From Hericium rajendrae (Eukaryota > Basidiomycota > Agaricomycetes > Russulales > Hericiaceae), in assembly GCA_033439255.1 (NCBI GenBank), contig CM065881.1, positions 3,472,001-3,536,000 on the forward strand: a stretch of 64,000 nucleotides of DNA, given 5' to 3'. The notes beneath the pieces are model-generated. The model worked only from the letters and a program-made list of their open reading frames with translations, was not told the DNA's origin and did not search any database. The translations under genes were made by a program, and so were the position numbers. Positions within the stretch are counted from its first letter, which is position 1. Every line of letters begins with the position of its first letter. Positions 35,317 to 47,110 of the stretch are shown one piece after another.

Positions 35317-38300
35317 TTATACCGAAAGTATAGAATGTATGTACTTGTCCATCCAATGCGTCGCACCGCCCACTGAACCCAGTCGTGGGCATGCTCGTAC
35401 AGTGCCTGAGGTGTCCAGCTTGGTACGCTCCCTTCCATCCAAGCTTGTCGCATGTTGACGATAGAAGTCGATGAGAGTCGCTGCTGCTGGTAACTGCTGT
35501 CCAATATTGGCCGACGAAGAAAGCCTTGTGAGTGATTTCAACCATTCTGTGGTCGAGACCGGCCGCACGCCACGACCGCATGCCGTGACACGCTCCACCA
35601 TCTTCGACCACGCTGTTGCTTCGGGGTTCTCGAGGTGCCAGTAAGTTGCGGATGAGGAGATCTGAGGACCTGCAGTGCCTTCAATAGACAAGTTCACGAC
35701 AATCTCGCCGGCGATATTCACTGGTATCCAGCGAAGATCCTGTATGTATGGACGTTAGCAATTCCTTACTAATAGGTAACGAAGTACGCTGACAGGAAAG
35801 TCCTCCGGGATAGTACCGATTTCAAAGCTTGATCGTAGTAGGATGGGTATGAATTCTTGAGGTTTCCATGCACCATTCACTGTCGACCCGGAGAGTTGCC
35901 CGCACCGGATGATGAAACTTGGTAGACTGGCAATGACAGAAGCTCTATCGATGATCCTTTCCGCGACATATTTCGATTGCGAATAGCCGGTTTGTCCAGC
36001 CACGATGGCAGGGTCATTCAAAGACATTTCGGGCACCACACCAGGATAGTCGGACACGGCGCCGACGGATGAGATGAATATGAAGAAGGGTGGGGATAAT
36101 CTGTGGGAAGACAATGCCAAGTCTGCAAGGCTCCGAACGCCAGCGATGTGGGCAGCAAAGTTGTCTAAAGTGAGATTGAAGTTGAGCTGCCATGCATTGT
36201 GGATGATGTGAGTAACGGTTGAGCGGATCTGAAATACCGTGAGATGTTATTCAGTTACTTAAAATTGATCACAGTACCTCAGACAGGGCTACGGAACTAA
36301 GCCCGAGATCCTCTTCGGCCAGAGCAGCATCGAGAAATACTATTCTGCTCGAATCAACTTCGTCCTGGAGAGATTTGAAAACCCCGTATTGCTCGAGCGA
36401 ATTCGATTGCCTTTGGATTATGCTCGCAGATGACGGGCGGTTTAGACAAAAGACTTTGCGGACATCTTTTTGTCGTAAAAGAGATATGAGCAAATGAGAG
36501 CCAAGTGCTCCCGTTGTTCCGGTGACCAGGAATACGTGACCTTCGGGTTCTTGAGCTAAGGTAGGAGGCGGCGTGTGATGGGGAAAATCGGAAGAGTATA
36601 CGTCGACCAGGGTATTTACATGTTCGTATGGGTCTCGCTGAAACTCCTGTGCTATGCCCGAAGCGTGCGCTAGGGAAAAGGAGGCGAGTTTTGAGATTGT
36701 CGGGTTCCTGTAAAGAGCTGCAGTCGAAAAACTTGATTCTGCGTCCATAGCAGGTGCGAAGGGTACACAAAACCTCCTCAAACGTGACCATATCTGGATA
36801 GCTTGCAGTGAATCGACGCCTGAAGGCAGTATAAGGCGGTAGGTCGATGTCTGATTCAAATGAACACTGACCGTATTCGAAGAAGTTGGCATCATCGCTT
36901 ATTGCCCGACTGGCCACTTGCTCAATGACAATCCTAATAAACGAGAGTATATCGGTACGGGTAAGTGTCTGGGCCGATCGGTCGCAAGATGCTACTGTTG
37001 CCAGATTTGAGTAGACGAATTCAATTTCTTCGGCATAAAGGGACAAGGTTTCGTTGGATTTTACCGAGTTCTTATCTGTCGTGACAAAAGGCTTACTTGG
37101 AGATGCGACAAGCACCATACCACGCAGTAACCTCATATGACTTGGGACCATAGTGTTGACCTTCTGGATTGTGGGCCAGATCGCGTCTATGAAGCGTTCC
37201 TGATCGTCTTCGCCGTGCGTCGGGACCACGACAACGCCTATGAGGAATCTTCCGGCACCAAAGACAAGAAGTTGGTATATCCGGGGGTCCTCCAAGAGCA
37301 TGTTTTCTAGGTAAATAGCCCCAGTAAGAAGTTATATAATAGCGGGCTCGAAATGGCTCACCAATCTCTTTCGTATTTACCTTCAAACCATTACTCAAGG
37401 CAATCTGTATAACACGAGATCAGCGCACCAACTTACCATAGTAACGGAGGGCACATTACCATAGAATCCTTTCTACCCATGTGTCTCCACAAGCCTTCAC
37501 AAAAAGTCGATTATCGTGTCTGGAAGTGTAGACATCTAGGGAGCTACGCACCTCCAATCGTGGGATGCGGTGTCCATAAATCTCCCGTAGAAAAGCCACG
37601 CGGATTGTCGTGGTTGATCACAACAGGGGTAGCAGAACTACCCGCCTAAGGGACTCAAGAAGTTAGCACCGCTAAGTAATATACAGGAAAAATACGTACA
37701 GACGCCACGAGGTCGTAAACGTTGCTCTCGCTATCGACGGGAATGAAATGGGTCTTGTAGCAATCGTGAAATCGGATATACATCCAATCATCCTTGAGAT
37801 TCTGCGACGCTATATCCATCACCACAGGAGTCGGAAGCTCCGACCTGAATGCAGTGAGTTCATCGCCGCTCAGGTCCACGACGAATGACTTACATCCCGT
37901 AACCGGTGACAAGCTTCACGCCATGATCCACCAGCGTCTGCCCACAGGCTTTTCGAAGAGGCGCTCCAGCGTAAATTGTTCTTTTCGTGTTTCTCGCTAG
38001 AATCCGAATAGCCGAATCCCCCAGATTCACCAAGTCTTCCAGAATAGCCGGAGGGAGAAGCGCGATGCATTGGGGTAGCCGTTCGAGATGGCGAATCACC
38101 GAGTCCGCGGAGAGTGGGCTTTTGCTGGATAGAAACACCGGTATCACCCCAGATCCCAAAGGGTACAGAGTATAGATGCCGTAGCCAAGACCCTGGTCCA
38201 GATACATCAGCACACAGATATCAGACTGATTACGCTTGACATACGTGTGACAATGGCAAGGGTCCGTATAATGTATCGCCAACATACGGACAGCCCAATC

Positions 38301-39087
38301 CTACCCGCATGGCGTTTAGAACATGGTGATGACTGGCGGATATCAGCTTAGGAAGCCCTGTGAGCCAAAATCGCACTTGAGCGAAAGACCAGAGCGTAAT
38401 CGGATGGAATACCTGTCGACCCTGACGAATGCAAGTACAGGGCAGGCCGGTCCATATCCACGGCAACTTCCTCAGCAGTCGGAGACGGACGAACATACTG
38501 GCGTAGATGCCCCGGGAAGACACCTGTTATCTTAACTATATTTAGATCGGGAAGGGCTTTCAGCTCTTCGATGACATGCATGTGTCGGTCATCGACAAGG
38601 AGATCCTGGGCATTACATGCTTGCAGCAGATGTCGAATTGAAGCAGCAGAATTCCTCGGTGACAGAAGAACCACCTTGTGTCGATTGAGCTAACAGTAAA
38701 TCACAAAGATGTCGAGCAACGCACAGAGCGATCAAGCAGCCAGGCGGCGACTTGGTAGACGTAGAACTTGTAATTGCTGTCCAGCAAAAAGCCGATGGGT
38801 CCCGCCTCTGGCTGAGCTCGTTCCTTCTCACGTACCCCCGACATGAGAAGGTCGCTCGCCGCTAGCCTGGAATCAGACTGAAGGCGTTCCCAAGTAATGG
38901 ACTCGATTGGACAATCGTCGTGATCGCCATCCATAATCCACGCGAATACTCTATCGGGGTGAGCAGTGGCCATGGAAAGGTATACATCTGGGACTAGAAT
39001 GTTGCAGAGCTCTGCTGGGAAGGCGTACATCGAGTTGGCTGGGTGGACTTGGGATAAAATGACGGGATAGGCCTGGCTGGCTGCCAT
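35317..39087 (-). CDS. NRPS-like acid reductase (A-T-R)
   Basis: Minus-strand gene of about 1,050 residues. Adenylation domain: the SSGSTG phosphate loop in LYLHSSGSTGLPK (split by an intron), an ASHHHVLNAMR segment, then a GYG..EVG-like region and the GRKDSMIALSNGLKVN hinge (A8 region). Thiolation domain: DDANFFEYGVDSLQAIQIW, with the phosphopantetheine Ser in VDSLQ, again split by an intron. Thioester reductase domain: VFLVTGTTGALGSHLL (NADPH loop), FISSVGAVSDY and YSQSKYVAERII (catalytic Tyr-Lys). There is no condensation domain. A-T-R proteins activate a carboxylic acid, load it and reduce it to an aldehyde; fungal examples act on aryl acids. ATG at 39087, stop at 35317. The predicted reaction (aryl acid to aldehyde) is inference from domain order and neighbours. 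Confidence 0.9.
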
Positions 39088-39550
39088 TTCCACAGCATTT
39101 AAGTCAGCTGTGGAAAGGTGCCCGAAAAGCTTCCCTTTCTCTTCGTTCGCGGCCCTGAAATAGAACGATGAACGAGTTGGACGAAGAATACAGCATGAGA
39201 AAACATCATCCCAAACGGAGCGCCATAGCCTCTAATCTCAGCACGAGTTTCCCACAGAGGGGCCTTGAAGAGAGATGGCTACGGCATAACTTGGGCAACT
39301 GCAAAAGACACCGAACCCGGGATACCATACTCGCTGTTTCAAGTGGGCTATTTATTGTGTCACTCGTCCACACGTAAGACGATAACCGAGGTGTTAAGCG
39401 AATCTAACAAGATGCGGACAACAGCGCTGACAACAGTTAAGAAAAAGGGAACATTGGTGGATTACATGTGCGCGCACTCACAGTTGCTTTCACTTTCAGG
39501 TAGCGATGATCTCTATGACCTTCTTAGAATTCCACTCAGGCCACACCCCA
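39088..39550. promoter_or_regulatory. Upstream region of the A-T-R gene
   Basis: 463 bases between the 5' end of the A-T-R gene and the 3' end of the NmrA-like gene, both on the minus strand. No gene supported. Confidence 0.45.
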
Positions 39551-42500
39551 TTAACTGAGTTCTTCTGGTTTACCAACGATGCCTTCGCCTCGAGCCCATG
39601 CCAGGTGAAGCGCACTGAAGATATCATGTGCGTTCACCTTCAACGCTGCCTCAAGTTCTTCGGCTGACCGCAAAGTGACGTCGACCTTCTTCCCCGTCTT
39701 TTCCTGGTACTGGCGAAGGATCTCGTTGAATGACTGGGTATTACATCATGATCAGACATGACCGCGACATTTAGGAAACGTGGAACACTTACAATCCGAT
39801 CGCCTTCGATGCGGAAGGTGCTCCAGTGGAGTTTCTCTGCCGACAGCGTGGTGAGGATGTGTGCGAGGAAACGGGCAATATCATGGCGCGAAGTAAAAGT
39901 GATTGGGGCATTGCCATCGGCACCGTAGGAGGCTTTTCCATTTTCGAGGTCAAAACCCAATAATCTGAACCCCGGACGATAATGAATGCATCGTCCAGCA
40001 CGAAGGGCAAAAATGAAGGGCCACACTCACGGGATGAAAATCCAGTCCGAGAAGAGCCCTGTGAACGCCAGAAGATAGGGAAGATCGAGCTCCTTTAGCA
40101 TGGTATGCGCCTGACGCTTCGCGAGAAGACGACCCGACTCCACGTTGTCGGTGGGTATGCCGAACTCTGACGGCAGGAAGAGGCGGACGCCTGCAGCCTT
40201 GGCCGCCTGCGCTAGAGACGCTTGGAAGTCCAGTGCGCTGGTGGAGACTGTCGAGATGACAACGTCGATGCCTGTTAGGACCGACTCGAGCGCGTTCTGC
40301 GAAGAGTAGTCGACGGAAGCAATGCGAGCTCCTTGAGAAACGAGCTTGTCGATCGACTCATTCTTCGTCGACTGTGAAGATATCAGCACTCAATGATTTA
40401 AAGGAGAAAATGCGTGGCGTGAAGACATCAAAGGCTGCAGTTGGACAAGATTAGAATGTCTGTCTAATAGACACGATACAAGTATATTTGTCAAGTCTAT
40501 AGACTGTGGCCTACTTCCGGCCCCAGTAAAGACATACGACTTTATCTGTACGACGAATACAGGTAAAGTTGTCATCTATACGGATCTAATCGTACTATGA
40601 CCCTTCGGGCCGCGTAAAATAAAGACTTTTCGCGGAGTCGAACCAAAGACCAAAGGGATCAAGAGTACTGGTGTCCAAGGAGCGTGAACCACTCGGCCAT
40701 ACTGGCTGATATATTGTGTTCACGTTTATATTATATATACAGCAGTCAAGTCCCCCCGGAGCAATAGTGTATACTTGTATACTTGATTATATGTCTTTGT
40801 AGATTATATGATTCTCCATTTTCTTTGCTGCATAGGCACTTTCGCGGAGATCCGTCCATAGTACGGATACACCCGTCCATAGTACGGATATACCTGTCCA
40901 TAGTACGGATACACCCATCCGTACAAACACATCCATCCATACGGCTTCATCTGTACATACGGCTGTATCTGTACATACCGTTTGATCTGTACATACAGCT
41001 TCACCTGTACTCAGCTAGCATTACTACAGTAGCGGTATCGCACATGTTACCGATGCCTCGGTACCAGCCCCGCACTGTGACTGCTTTGTGGTTCTCGTTG
41101 ATCGCCTGTTGAGAAGGCGGTCAGTTCCCGAACATGCAAACAACATATCCGCATAGAACGCACTTCAAGACACGAAGTAACATTGTAAGAATGAACGAAA
41201 GCTGACGAAAACAAAACAAGAAAGCAAAACAGAAATCATCTATGTATATCCCATGCGCATTCTCTTCCCCATTCGTGAGTCATCCTGGCCGACCTGCTGA
41301 CTCTCCTCATTGTCCTCACCACAGCCTTACTCGTCAACCTCGTCAACTTCCTTGATAACCTGAAGGCCCCACGGCGTCATCGAAATGATCAGCGGACCGG
41401 GGTTCTCAAGCCTGCTGTCGTCAACATACAATCTAGTCATTGGTCAATGACACTCACCCGTCATCAACGCCGTCCTCCTCGCCGTCCGTGCTGCCTTCGC
41501 CATCGTCCTCCGCATTGCCCTCATCAACCTCCTCGATGACCTCGAGACCCCAAGGCATTATCGCCATCGGGACACTACCAAAGTTAGCCTCCGCATTTGC
41601 CAAACGTCAAGTATAACTCACATCAGTTCTATGTCTACCGGGGCATTGGGGTTGTTATCTCCGTTGTTGTGGTATGGGTGACAAAACATTGCGTGAAGGC
41701 AACGTACGAGGGCGAGAATAGAATAGGCGAGAATAGAATAGAGGACTTGGAAGCACATGGTTGGGAGTGATTTATGGTTTTTAGTGGGTGTTGGTGGTTG
41801 TCAATGGCATGGTCAGGCACCGGAAACGGGCTTTCGAATACGACTCACCGAATGAACACAAATGCAGCCCTAGAACAGTGCTCACCCATTCGCTCATTTC
41901 CCCAACCCACTGAAAGCAGCTTCTCTCCGTACCACGTAGTCATTGTATTGTGGTCTTGACCACCTGTTATATTGTGCGTGCTCCGAGATTTCGATCTTGA
42001 TCACGGCATTTTCTGCACAAGACCGTGCGGCATACTTTCTGACTTGGTCGATCGTATGCCTCAAACTTGTCCTACCCGATCCGCTGCCATGACCCGTCCC
42101 ACATTCGGTCACTCGCCCTGCGGAATTGCTACCCAATTATGCCCCAAGTCACCCCGACGCGGCCCCGTGTCTGTGCTGCACTATCCATCCTCCGTCATTA
42201 CAAGCCTTCGGACCAGTCCTTGTCGTGCATGCCCGACGACGACCGCATGATGTCCATGGTTGATGCTACGCACACAGGTGGACATGGGCTCACTCGTGGC
42301 GATGCAGGGCTAATCCTCCAGCATGCCAGGCCGCACACTTGCGATCCGCAGGGCAGCGACTCCTCAGAATCGTATCCCGCTTCCTCAACGATCAAGCTTG
42401 ATGAGATCAAGGCCAACCCCATGCCCGTCACCAGTGTCCAGACGAGCAATATCGTGGTTTCACGACTACTGCAATACTCATCGTGGTCACCATTACCCCG

Positions 42501-45500
42501 ACCGGAGACGAGCACCATCAAGCTCGTCAGCCTGACCGCTCAGACGGACACCGTGACCGACAGGTACAGATGGCCCTTGCCCCATCACGAAATCCTTGCC
42601 GTCGCTCCCGACTTGCTCTGACATGTGTGGCCTGCCTCGCGTGACAACGTGCTACAAGATGGCAGCCACCTTCTGCCCGAGGATGGCTGCTAGAAATCAA
42701 GCACACCATTGCCATCTTCTAGGCTTGCTCTGGGGCTCGCCTTCCTCCATATCTTCTCCATTGTATTGTTGACCGACTGCGTGCAGGGCAGACGGTCCTC
42801 TGTCAATATGGGATATCTCCTGCAATTTCTCATCGATACACGCCGCTTGGTCTAAGTCTAGTGTGCCCTCGCCTGTCGCGTGTTCTTCGCTGACACTGTG
42901 CGGACAGACTGTGAGTCACTCGCTCCCCTTGGCACAGTGAGACACAGCGTGGCTGACATGCCAGCCAGGAGCGCATGGAGGAGTGGCACGAGAGCGGGAC
43001 CACGAGGGAGGGAGCTTTGGCAAATTCGATGGCGGACGCATGCGGTGAAACATTTGTCAGTGCACTTTTGCACGCTCTTCATGCGCGAGATAATCATAAA
43101 TTGGCCAGCCCACCTATGCAAACAATACCTCGGTATCCCGCTAACGCACACCACCACCCATCTATAACGACATCATGTCAACTACCGATGTGAATAGCCC
43201 GATGCTCTGATCGTAGAGTTGACGATGGCACCATGCCTGCCTGTTTTTCCCATCACGAGTTAGAAGCACAACCGTCAATGGCATGTATACTCACTTTCGT
43301 GCATATGCCGCCAACGCTGTTTCTCCTGCCTCATCGTGACCCTCGGCGCACCCATGCCAAAGATTCATGAAGTAATGGAAGTATCGTACAATACGTGCCA
43401 TTTCCTCTTCCAAAAGGTTGATCTCCTCCCGCCAACGGTTCCTCAGGGCACTGCATCGGAACCAATGCACCTTGACGCCTGTCCGAGATCCGTTCATTAG
43501 TATTTCATCAGCGAGAGAAAATGGGCCGTACGTTCATGGCAAAACTCCTTGAACTTTGGATTCTCCAAGTCCTCAATAAACTCGAAAGTCAACCATATCC
43601 ACGACGGTCGAAGCCTACTATCACCAAGTGTCTCTTGCGTGGTGAAAACTTTGAACAGTCGCACGTCGATGGCGCTCAACGATCGGAATCTTGTGTCCTT
43701 GCTCGACAAGTCCAATGCTATCAGTCTCAACCGTTGATACGCCTCAAGCTGGGTTCAGCAATGTCAGACCTCATCTCACCATCTCCCATGCAGTTCCCCT
43801 TCACTCCCATCCAGCTTCCAGCTCCTCACCCACCAACCCCGCTCAGAGCAGTGATGTCCCTCATCTCAGGAGTTGTCAGCTACTGCAGGCCTCACTGAGG
43901 TTTCCTCAAGTTCGCTCCAGGTCGTCCTCAGCAGTTTTGGTGAGCCAATCAGGTTGCTGGCATTATGGTACCAGGTCTGTGTTGTACAGGATGCCTGGAT
44001 GCCGCCTTTTGATGGTTTTGGACCATAGATGTACCATAGAGCAGCCGAGTCCGAGATCGCCCGAGACCGCCAAGGGCGAGTTTCTTACTTGTATGGTAGA
44101 CAGAGTCCCAGCTTCGAATAGAACCCCTCAGTGCACCTTTCCCCCTCAGAGCTCAGACCTCAGAAGTCTCTCTCACTGTTGTTCTCATCGTTCTCCAGAC
44201 TTTAGACAAGTCCGCCCTCTTTAGGCTAGTCCGCCCGCAGCGTCGTTCATCAGATTCAGTCATATCAGCCGCTTTTCAGTCCTTTTCTCTAGGATCAGTC
44301 CGTCGTATCGGAGACCCGTGTGTCTCGTCGTTCTCCTTGTCATTCCACAGCCGTTCCTCATCCTTCCCAGCCACTTATCACCAGATCGCCTCAGTACCAC
44401 CCTTAGCGAACCGGTCGCTCCATTGTTCCTGCTGCAGTGACTCTCAGCTGCCCTCACCTCACTCCTCACTTGAGATACTTGGTCCCCTTGCACCCCCCCG
44501 GTACTCTGTTAGTTTTGGTTTTGGACACCATGGGGTCTGGAGGTCATCGAGGAGGTCCACGAGGGCAACAAGGAGGACGGCAGCGAGGGCAGGGAGGGCG
44601 ACGGTGAAGGCGGCGAGGACGGCGAGGACGACGAGGACGGCAGTATGGATGATGGCGAGGACAACAGTGAGGGCGAGGATGGCAGCGAGGACAACGGTGA
44701 GGACAGCAGCGAGGACAGCATCGACGACAGCATCGACGAAGGGTGAGTGCCATACATTAACGACCAGATTGCATGTTGACAACATCAGGGCTGAGAACCC
44801 TGGTGCGCTGATTTTGACGACACCGTGGGGCCTCCAGGTTATCGAGGAAGTGGAGGAGGTTGAAGGGTAAGGGGGCCGCGATGACAATCAGGACACCCAG
44901 CAGGTGCATTACATATAAATGCAGGTTCTTGTTTTGTTTTCGTCAGGCTTTCATCAGTATTTTGCAATGCTATCCCACTTTCTTGTAGTGCATTGTATAT
45001 GGGCATCTCATTCGCATGTTCGGATACTGAGTGCTTCTCAACAAGCGATCAATGAGATGCACAAGGCAACCACAGCACGGCGCTGGTACGGGGGGATCGG
45101 TAACACACGCAATACCGATAAAGCCGTACTCTGAGTATCGTACAGATGAAGCGGTCTGTACAGGTAACGCCGTATGTACAAATGTAGCACTGATATATTC
45201 GTGTATATTTATGTAGTCGTATATACCGATACATTCGTATGTACCGATGTATCTGTATGGATAGACGCTGCGTGACAGTACCTACTCGTATGCAGCAAAG
45301 GACACAAAGATCCGTACAGATCCACCAATGGATCAGTGCTCCTGGAAGACCTTGCTGCTGTTTATGAAATCTACAACTGACTCACTAATATCAGTCAGTA
45401 TGGCCGAGTGGTTCACGCTCCTTGGACACCAGTACTCTTGATCCCTTTGGTCTTTGGTTCGACTCCGCGAAAAGTCTTTATTTTACGCGGCCCGAAGGGT

Positions 45501-45804
45501 CATAGTACGATTAGATCCGTATAGATGACAACTTTACCTGTATTCGTCGTACGGATAAAGTCGTATGTCTTTACTGGGGCCGGAAGTAGGCCACAGTCTA
45601 TAGACTTGACAAGTATACTCGTATCGTGTCTATTAGACTGACATGTCTACTACGTCCAACTGAATCGCCTCGAAGACATACGGGGCGGGTGAGGAGGACG
45701 ACATCTTTGACCTTGCCTGATGCTTTGAGGCGCAGGAGTTCTTCAGCAATGAAGGCGCCGATATTTCCAACGCCGGCGATAGCGAAGCTCTTAAAGGTAG
45801 ACAT
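39551..45804 (-). CDS. NmrA-like / isoflavone-reductase-family NAD(P) reductase, split by a transposon in intron 1
   Basis: Exon 1 (45682-45804) encodes MSTFKSFAIAGVGNIGAFIAEELL...DVVLLTRP, with the Rossmann loop GVGNIG. A GTATGT donor follows, and exon 2 starts at 40371 after ..TTCACAG (STKNESIDKLVSQGARIASVDYSS). Then come ALESVLTGIDVVIST, KAAGVRLFLPSEFGI, AHTMLKELDLPYLLAFTGLFSDW, SYGADGNAPITFTSRHDIARFLAHIL and a terminal GIVGKPEELS, about 300 residues in all. The family reduces or senses NAD(P)-linked substrates; in pathway clusters it usually reduces quinone, enone or aryl intermediates. The coding frame is intact on both sides, but intron 1 is 5,310 bases because a DNA transposon sits in it. 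Fungal introns are normally near 55 bases, so expression may be impaired. Confidence 0.8.
40462..40712. repeat. Left terminal inverted repeat
   Basis: 251 bases, reverse complement of 45388-45638 with about four mismatches. The outermost bases are GTCTAATAGACAC. It contains tRNA-like A and B boxes on the minus strand. Confidence 0.9.
40634..40699 (-). promoter_or_regulatory. tRNA-like Pol III internal promoter in the left TIR
   Basis: Minus-strand A box TGGCCGAGTGG (40689-40699) and B box GGTTCGACTCC (40634-40644) match the tRNA consensus, with normal spacing of about 44 bases. Transcription would run outward toward exon 2 of the NmrA-like gene. The acceptor and T stems do not pair well, so this is tRNA-derived and not a working tRNA. 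Confidence 0.65.
40852..41010. repeat. Subterminal short tandem repeats
   Basis: Three 21-base units (40852-40914) containing GTCCATAGTACGGATA are followed by three 18-base units starting CTGTACATAC (40951-41004). Related CTGTACAG/GTATGTAC motifs occur near the other end (about 45145-45260). Subterminal arrays of this kind often bind transposase. Confidence 0.7.
41327..41620 (-). pseudogene. Acidic C-terminal coding piece, left copy
   Basis: Minus strand: a PWGLEVIEEVDEGNAEDDGE segment, an intron, then LENPGPLIISMTPWGLQVIKEVDEVDE and stop at 41327. It has the same exon pattern as 44525-44870 on the opposite strand. Probably the 3' end of an element-encoded gene. Confidence 0.6.
41621..43299. 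other. Transposon interior without recognisable coding content
   Basis: Frames such as 42067-42621 (plus) are open, but I cannot assign them to a family. The base composition resembles the rest of the element. Confidence 0.4.
43300..43730 (-). pseudogene. KDZ-type transposase C-terminal fragment
   Basis: Minus strand, two exons with a 50-odd-base intron (GTACGG..GGACAG): DVRLFKVF..LGDSRLRPSWIWLTFE, then HER|VKVHWFRCSALRNRWREEINLLEEEMARIVRYFHYF. The SWIW motif followed by an arginine-rich segment and a LLEEEM..V..F helix is the hallmark C-terminal layout of Kyakuja-Dileera-Zisupton transposases, which are abundant in Agaricomycetes. The catalytic N-terminal and central parts are not seen. Confidence 0.65.
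44525..44870 (+). pseudogene. Acidic C-terminal coding piece, right copy
   Basis: Plus strand: a TPWGLEVIEEVHEGN start, a long Glu/Asp/Gly run (EDGEDDEDGSMDDGEDNSE), a GTGAGT intron, then AENPGALILTTPWGLQVIEEVEEVEG and stop at 44870. Inverted counterpart of 41327-41620, but with an expanded acidic repeat. Confidence 0.6.
45388..45638. repeat. Right terminal inverted repeat
   Basis: 251 bases, reverse complement of 40462-40712. It ends GTGTCTATTAGAC against host intron sequence that leads to the NmrA exon 1 donor at 45681. Confidence 0.9.
45401..45466 (+). promoter_or_regulatory. tRNA-like Pol III internal promoter in the right TIR
   Basis: A box TGGCCGAGTGG at 45401-45411 and B box GGTTCGACTCC at 45456-45466, plus strand. 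It reads outward toward NmrA exon 1, antisense to that gene. A TTTATTTT tract shortly downstream could act as a weak terminator. Confidence 0.65.
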
Positions 45805-47110
45805 CGGGAAAAAATGCGCGGAGCAGATCAAAGGAAGCTTGAGAGGCGGGGGCGGTGGGCGGTAGCACTGATCTCTGGTCCTCCGTCATGCGTTTTATAC
45901 ATCGAGCGATACCTTATCGTCCCATCACATGATCATTAATTGCAATGGCACGACCCAAACGTCGTCATTCCTAGGGATAAGTAGGGCGGCCAGTCGAGAG
46001 GCAGGAGTGACGTGAGCATGCCCGGCCTGACAAATCGCCTGCACGCAGACCTTTCAGCAGCGATTCATAAGATGCGAACGCATGCCGAGGTCAGGGATGG
46101 TCGAATTGGCCGAAGTGCTTACTGAGAGGAGGCTGGTATGTCCAAAGGTGTACGCGTTAGCACCCTCATCCCAATGTGACAGGCCGTTTAGCGGATCATA
46201 GTTTCCTGCCACCTGCTGGCTGTTCTTGATGCATTACCAGCAGGACATCGTAAGTGAGCAGTAAAAAAGGCAGCATGAAACCGAAGTACTATACGAACTT
46301 GAGGGCACTTCACGGAAGCCTAGTGCCATGGCGCTGTCAATGAAGGCCGTTAGCGGATTCCAGGAGGTCAGAGAGTCAGCGCCGTCGTGGCATCTTTTCT
46401 GTGTAAATAGAATAGAGTAAATTTATTAGAGGCATTCGATCCGAAGATGTCTATCACAAGAGACTTGTTGAATCGTGCCATCCTGAGGATTCAGAAATCG
46501 AGAAATCACGCACCTCCCCCCGATGAGCTCGGTTATGTTAGCAATGGTATCAGAAGTGAAAACGACCACTATGATATCGAAATCTCTGTACCGAGATGAA
46601 TCATAGGCCGAGCCTACATGAGTAGGGGGCTTCGAGGAAGAAAGACAGCCATGACAGTACCAAGTCGAACTGTCGTGTTGCCGATGGACGTGGCGCGTCC
46701 AGAAATCCCACGCCACAGACGCGTCAGTAGCCTCGTGTTCCGTTGCGACGAGGATGCTACTGGCAGTTTGGACGACCGGCGACTCCCCGTAATCAAAGAC
46801 TTCACGGGTGGATAAAGCCAGGGATCCCGAGACCGTTATAATATTTCTCAGAGCGGAGTCGTCGACCAATTAATTCACGAGCTAAGCAGTGCATCGGCCC
46901 AAACGAAGCAGGCCCGAGCCCGGTCCTTCGGCGATCCATAAGCAGCAGCATTATACTTCTTCCGACTCCGACTCATTTAGAGTCTCGTTGAGTTCGCTCT
47001 CAGACACATACCCGAACTGCATCGTAAGTCGTAATAGCTCTACAGAGACCAACAGCTCATGCGGGGGCGTGTTCATGATCAGCGAGCTGACCGTGTGTTC
47101 AGTGATCAGG
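45805..47110. other. Intergenic with a possible membrane-protein relic
   Basis: Promoter side of the NmrA-like gene, then a 148-codon minus-strand frame (46426-46869). Its end (ISRFLNPQDGTIQQ) faintly recalls the ISRFLLDL.. tails of mushroom multi-pass membrane proteins, but the hydrophobic helices expected upstream are absent. It is treated as a doubtful relic. Confidence 0.3.

Larger units (their letters stand above)
40462..45638. mobile_element. DNA transposon with 251-bp TIRs, KDZ-like remnant inside
   Basis: A 5.2 kb insertion in intron 1 of the NmrA-like gene. The two ends are inverted repeats of 251 bases that differ at only about four positions by eye. The flanks (40452-40461 TAGAATGTCT, 45639-45648 TGACATGTCT) match at 7 of 10 positions and may be a decayed target-site duplication. 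Inside are a KDZ-transposase-like C-terminal piece (43300-43730, minus), two inverted copies of an acidic coding end (41327-41620 and 44525-44870), and short subterminal tandem repeats. There is no complete transposase, so the element looks non-autonomous. Family assignment rests on the LEEEM/SWIW-type motifs and is moderate. Confidence 0.75.

Noticed and set aside
42067-42621. 184-codon plus-strand frame inside the transposon
   Set aside because: No transposase or other domain motif; not supported beyond being open.
44459-44887. 142-codon minus-strand hydrophobic frame resembling a membrane protein
   Set aside because: Antisense of the Glu/Asp/Gly-rich repeat of the transposon coding piece; GAG/GAC repeats read backward as Leu/Val/Ala codons.
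45401-45466. Functional nuclear tRNA-Ser or tRNA-Leu gene
   Set aside because: A and B boxes match, but the T stem and acceptor stem do not pair and the same sequence is part of a transposon TIR present twice; it is tRNA-derived, not a tRNA.
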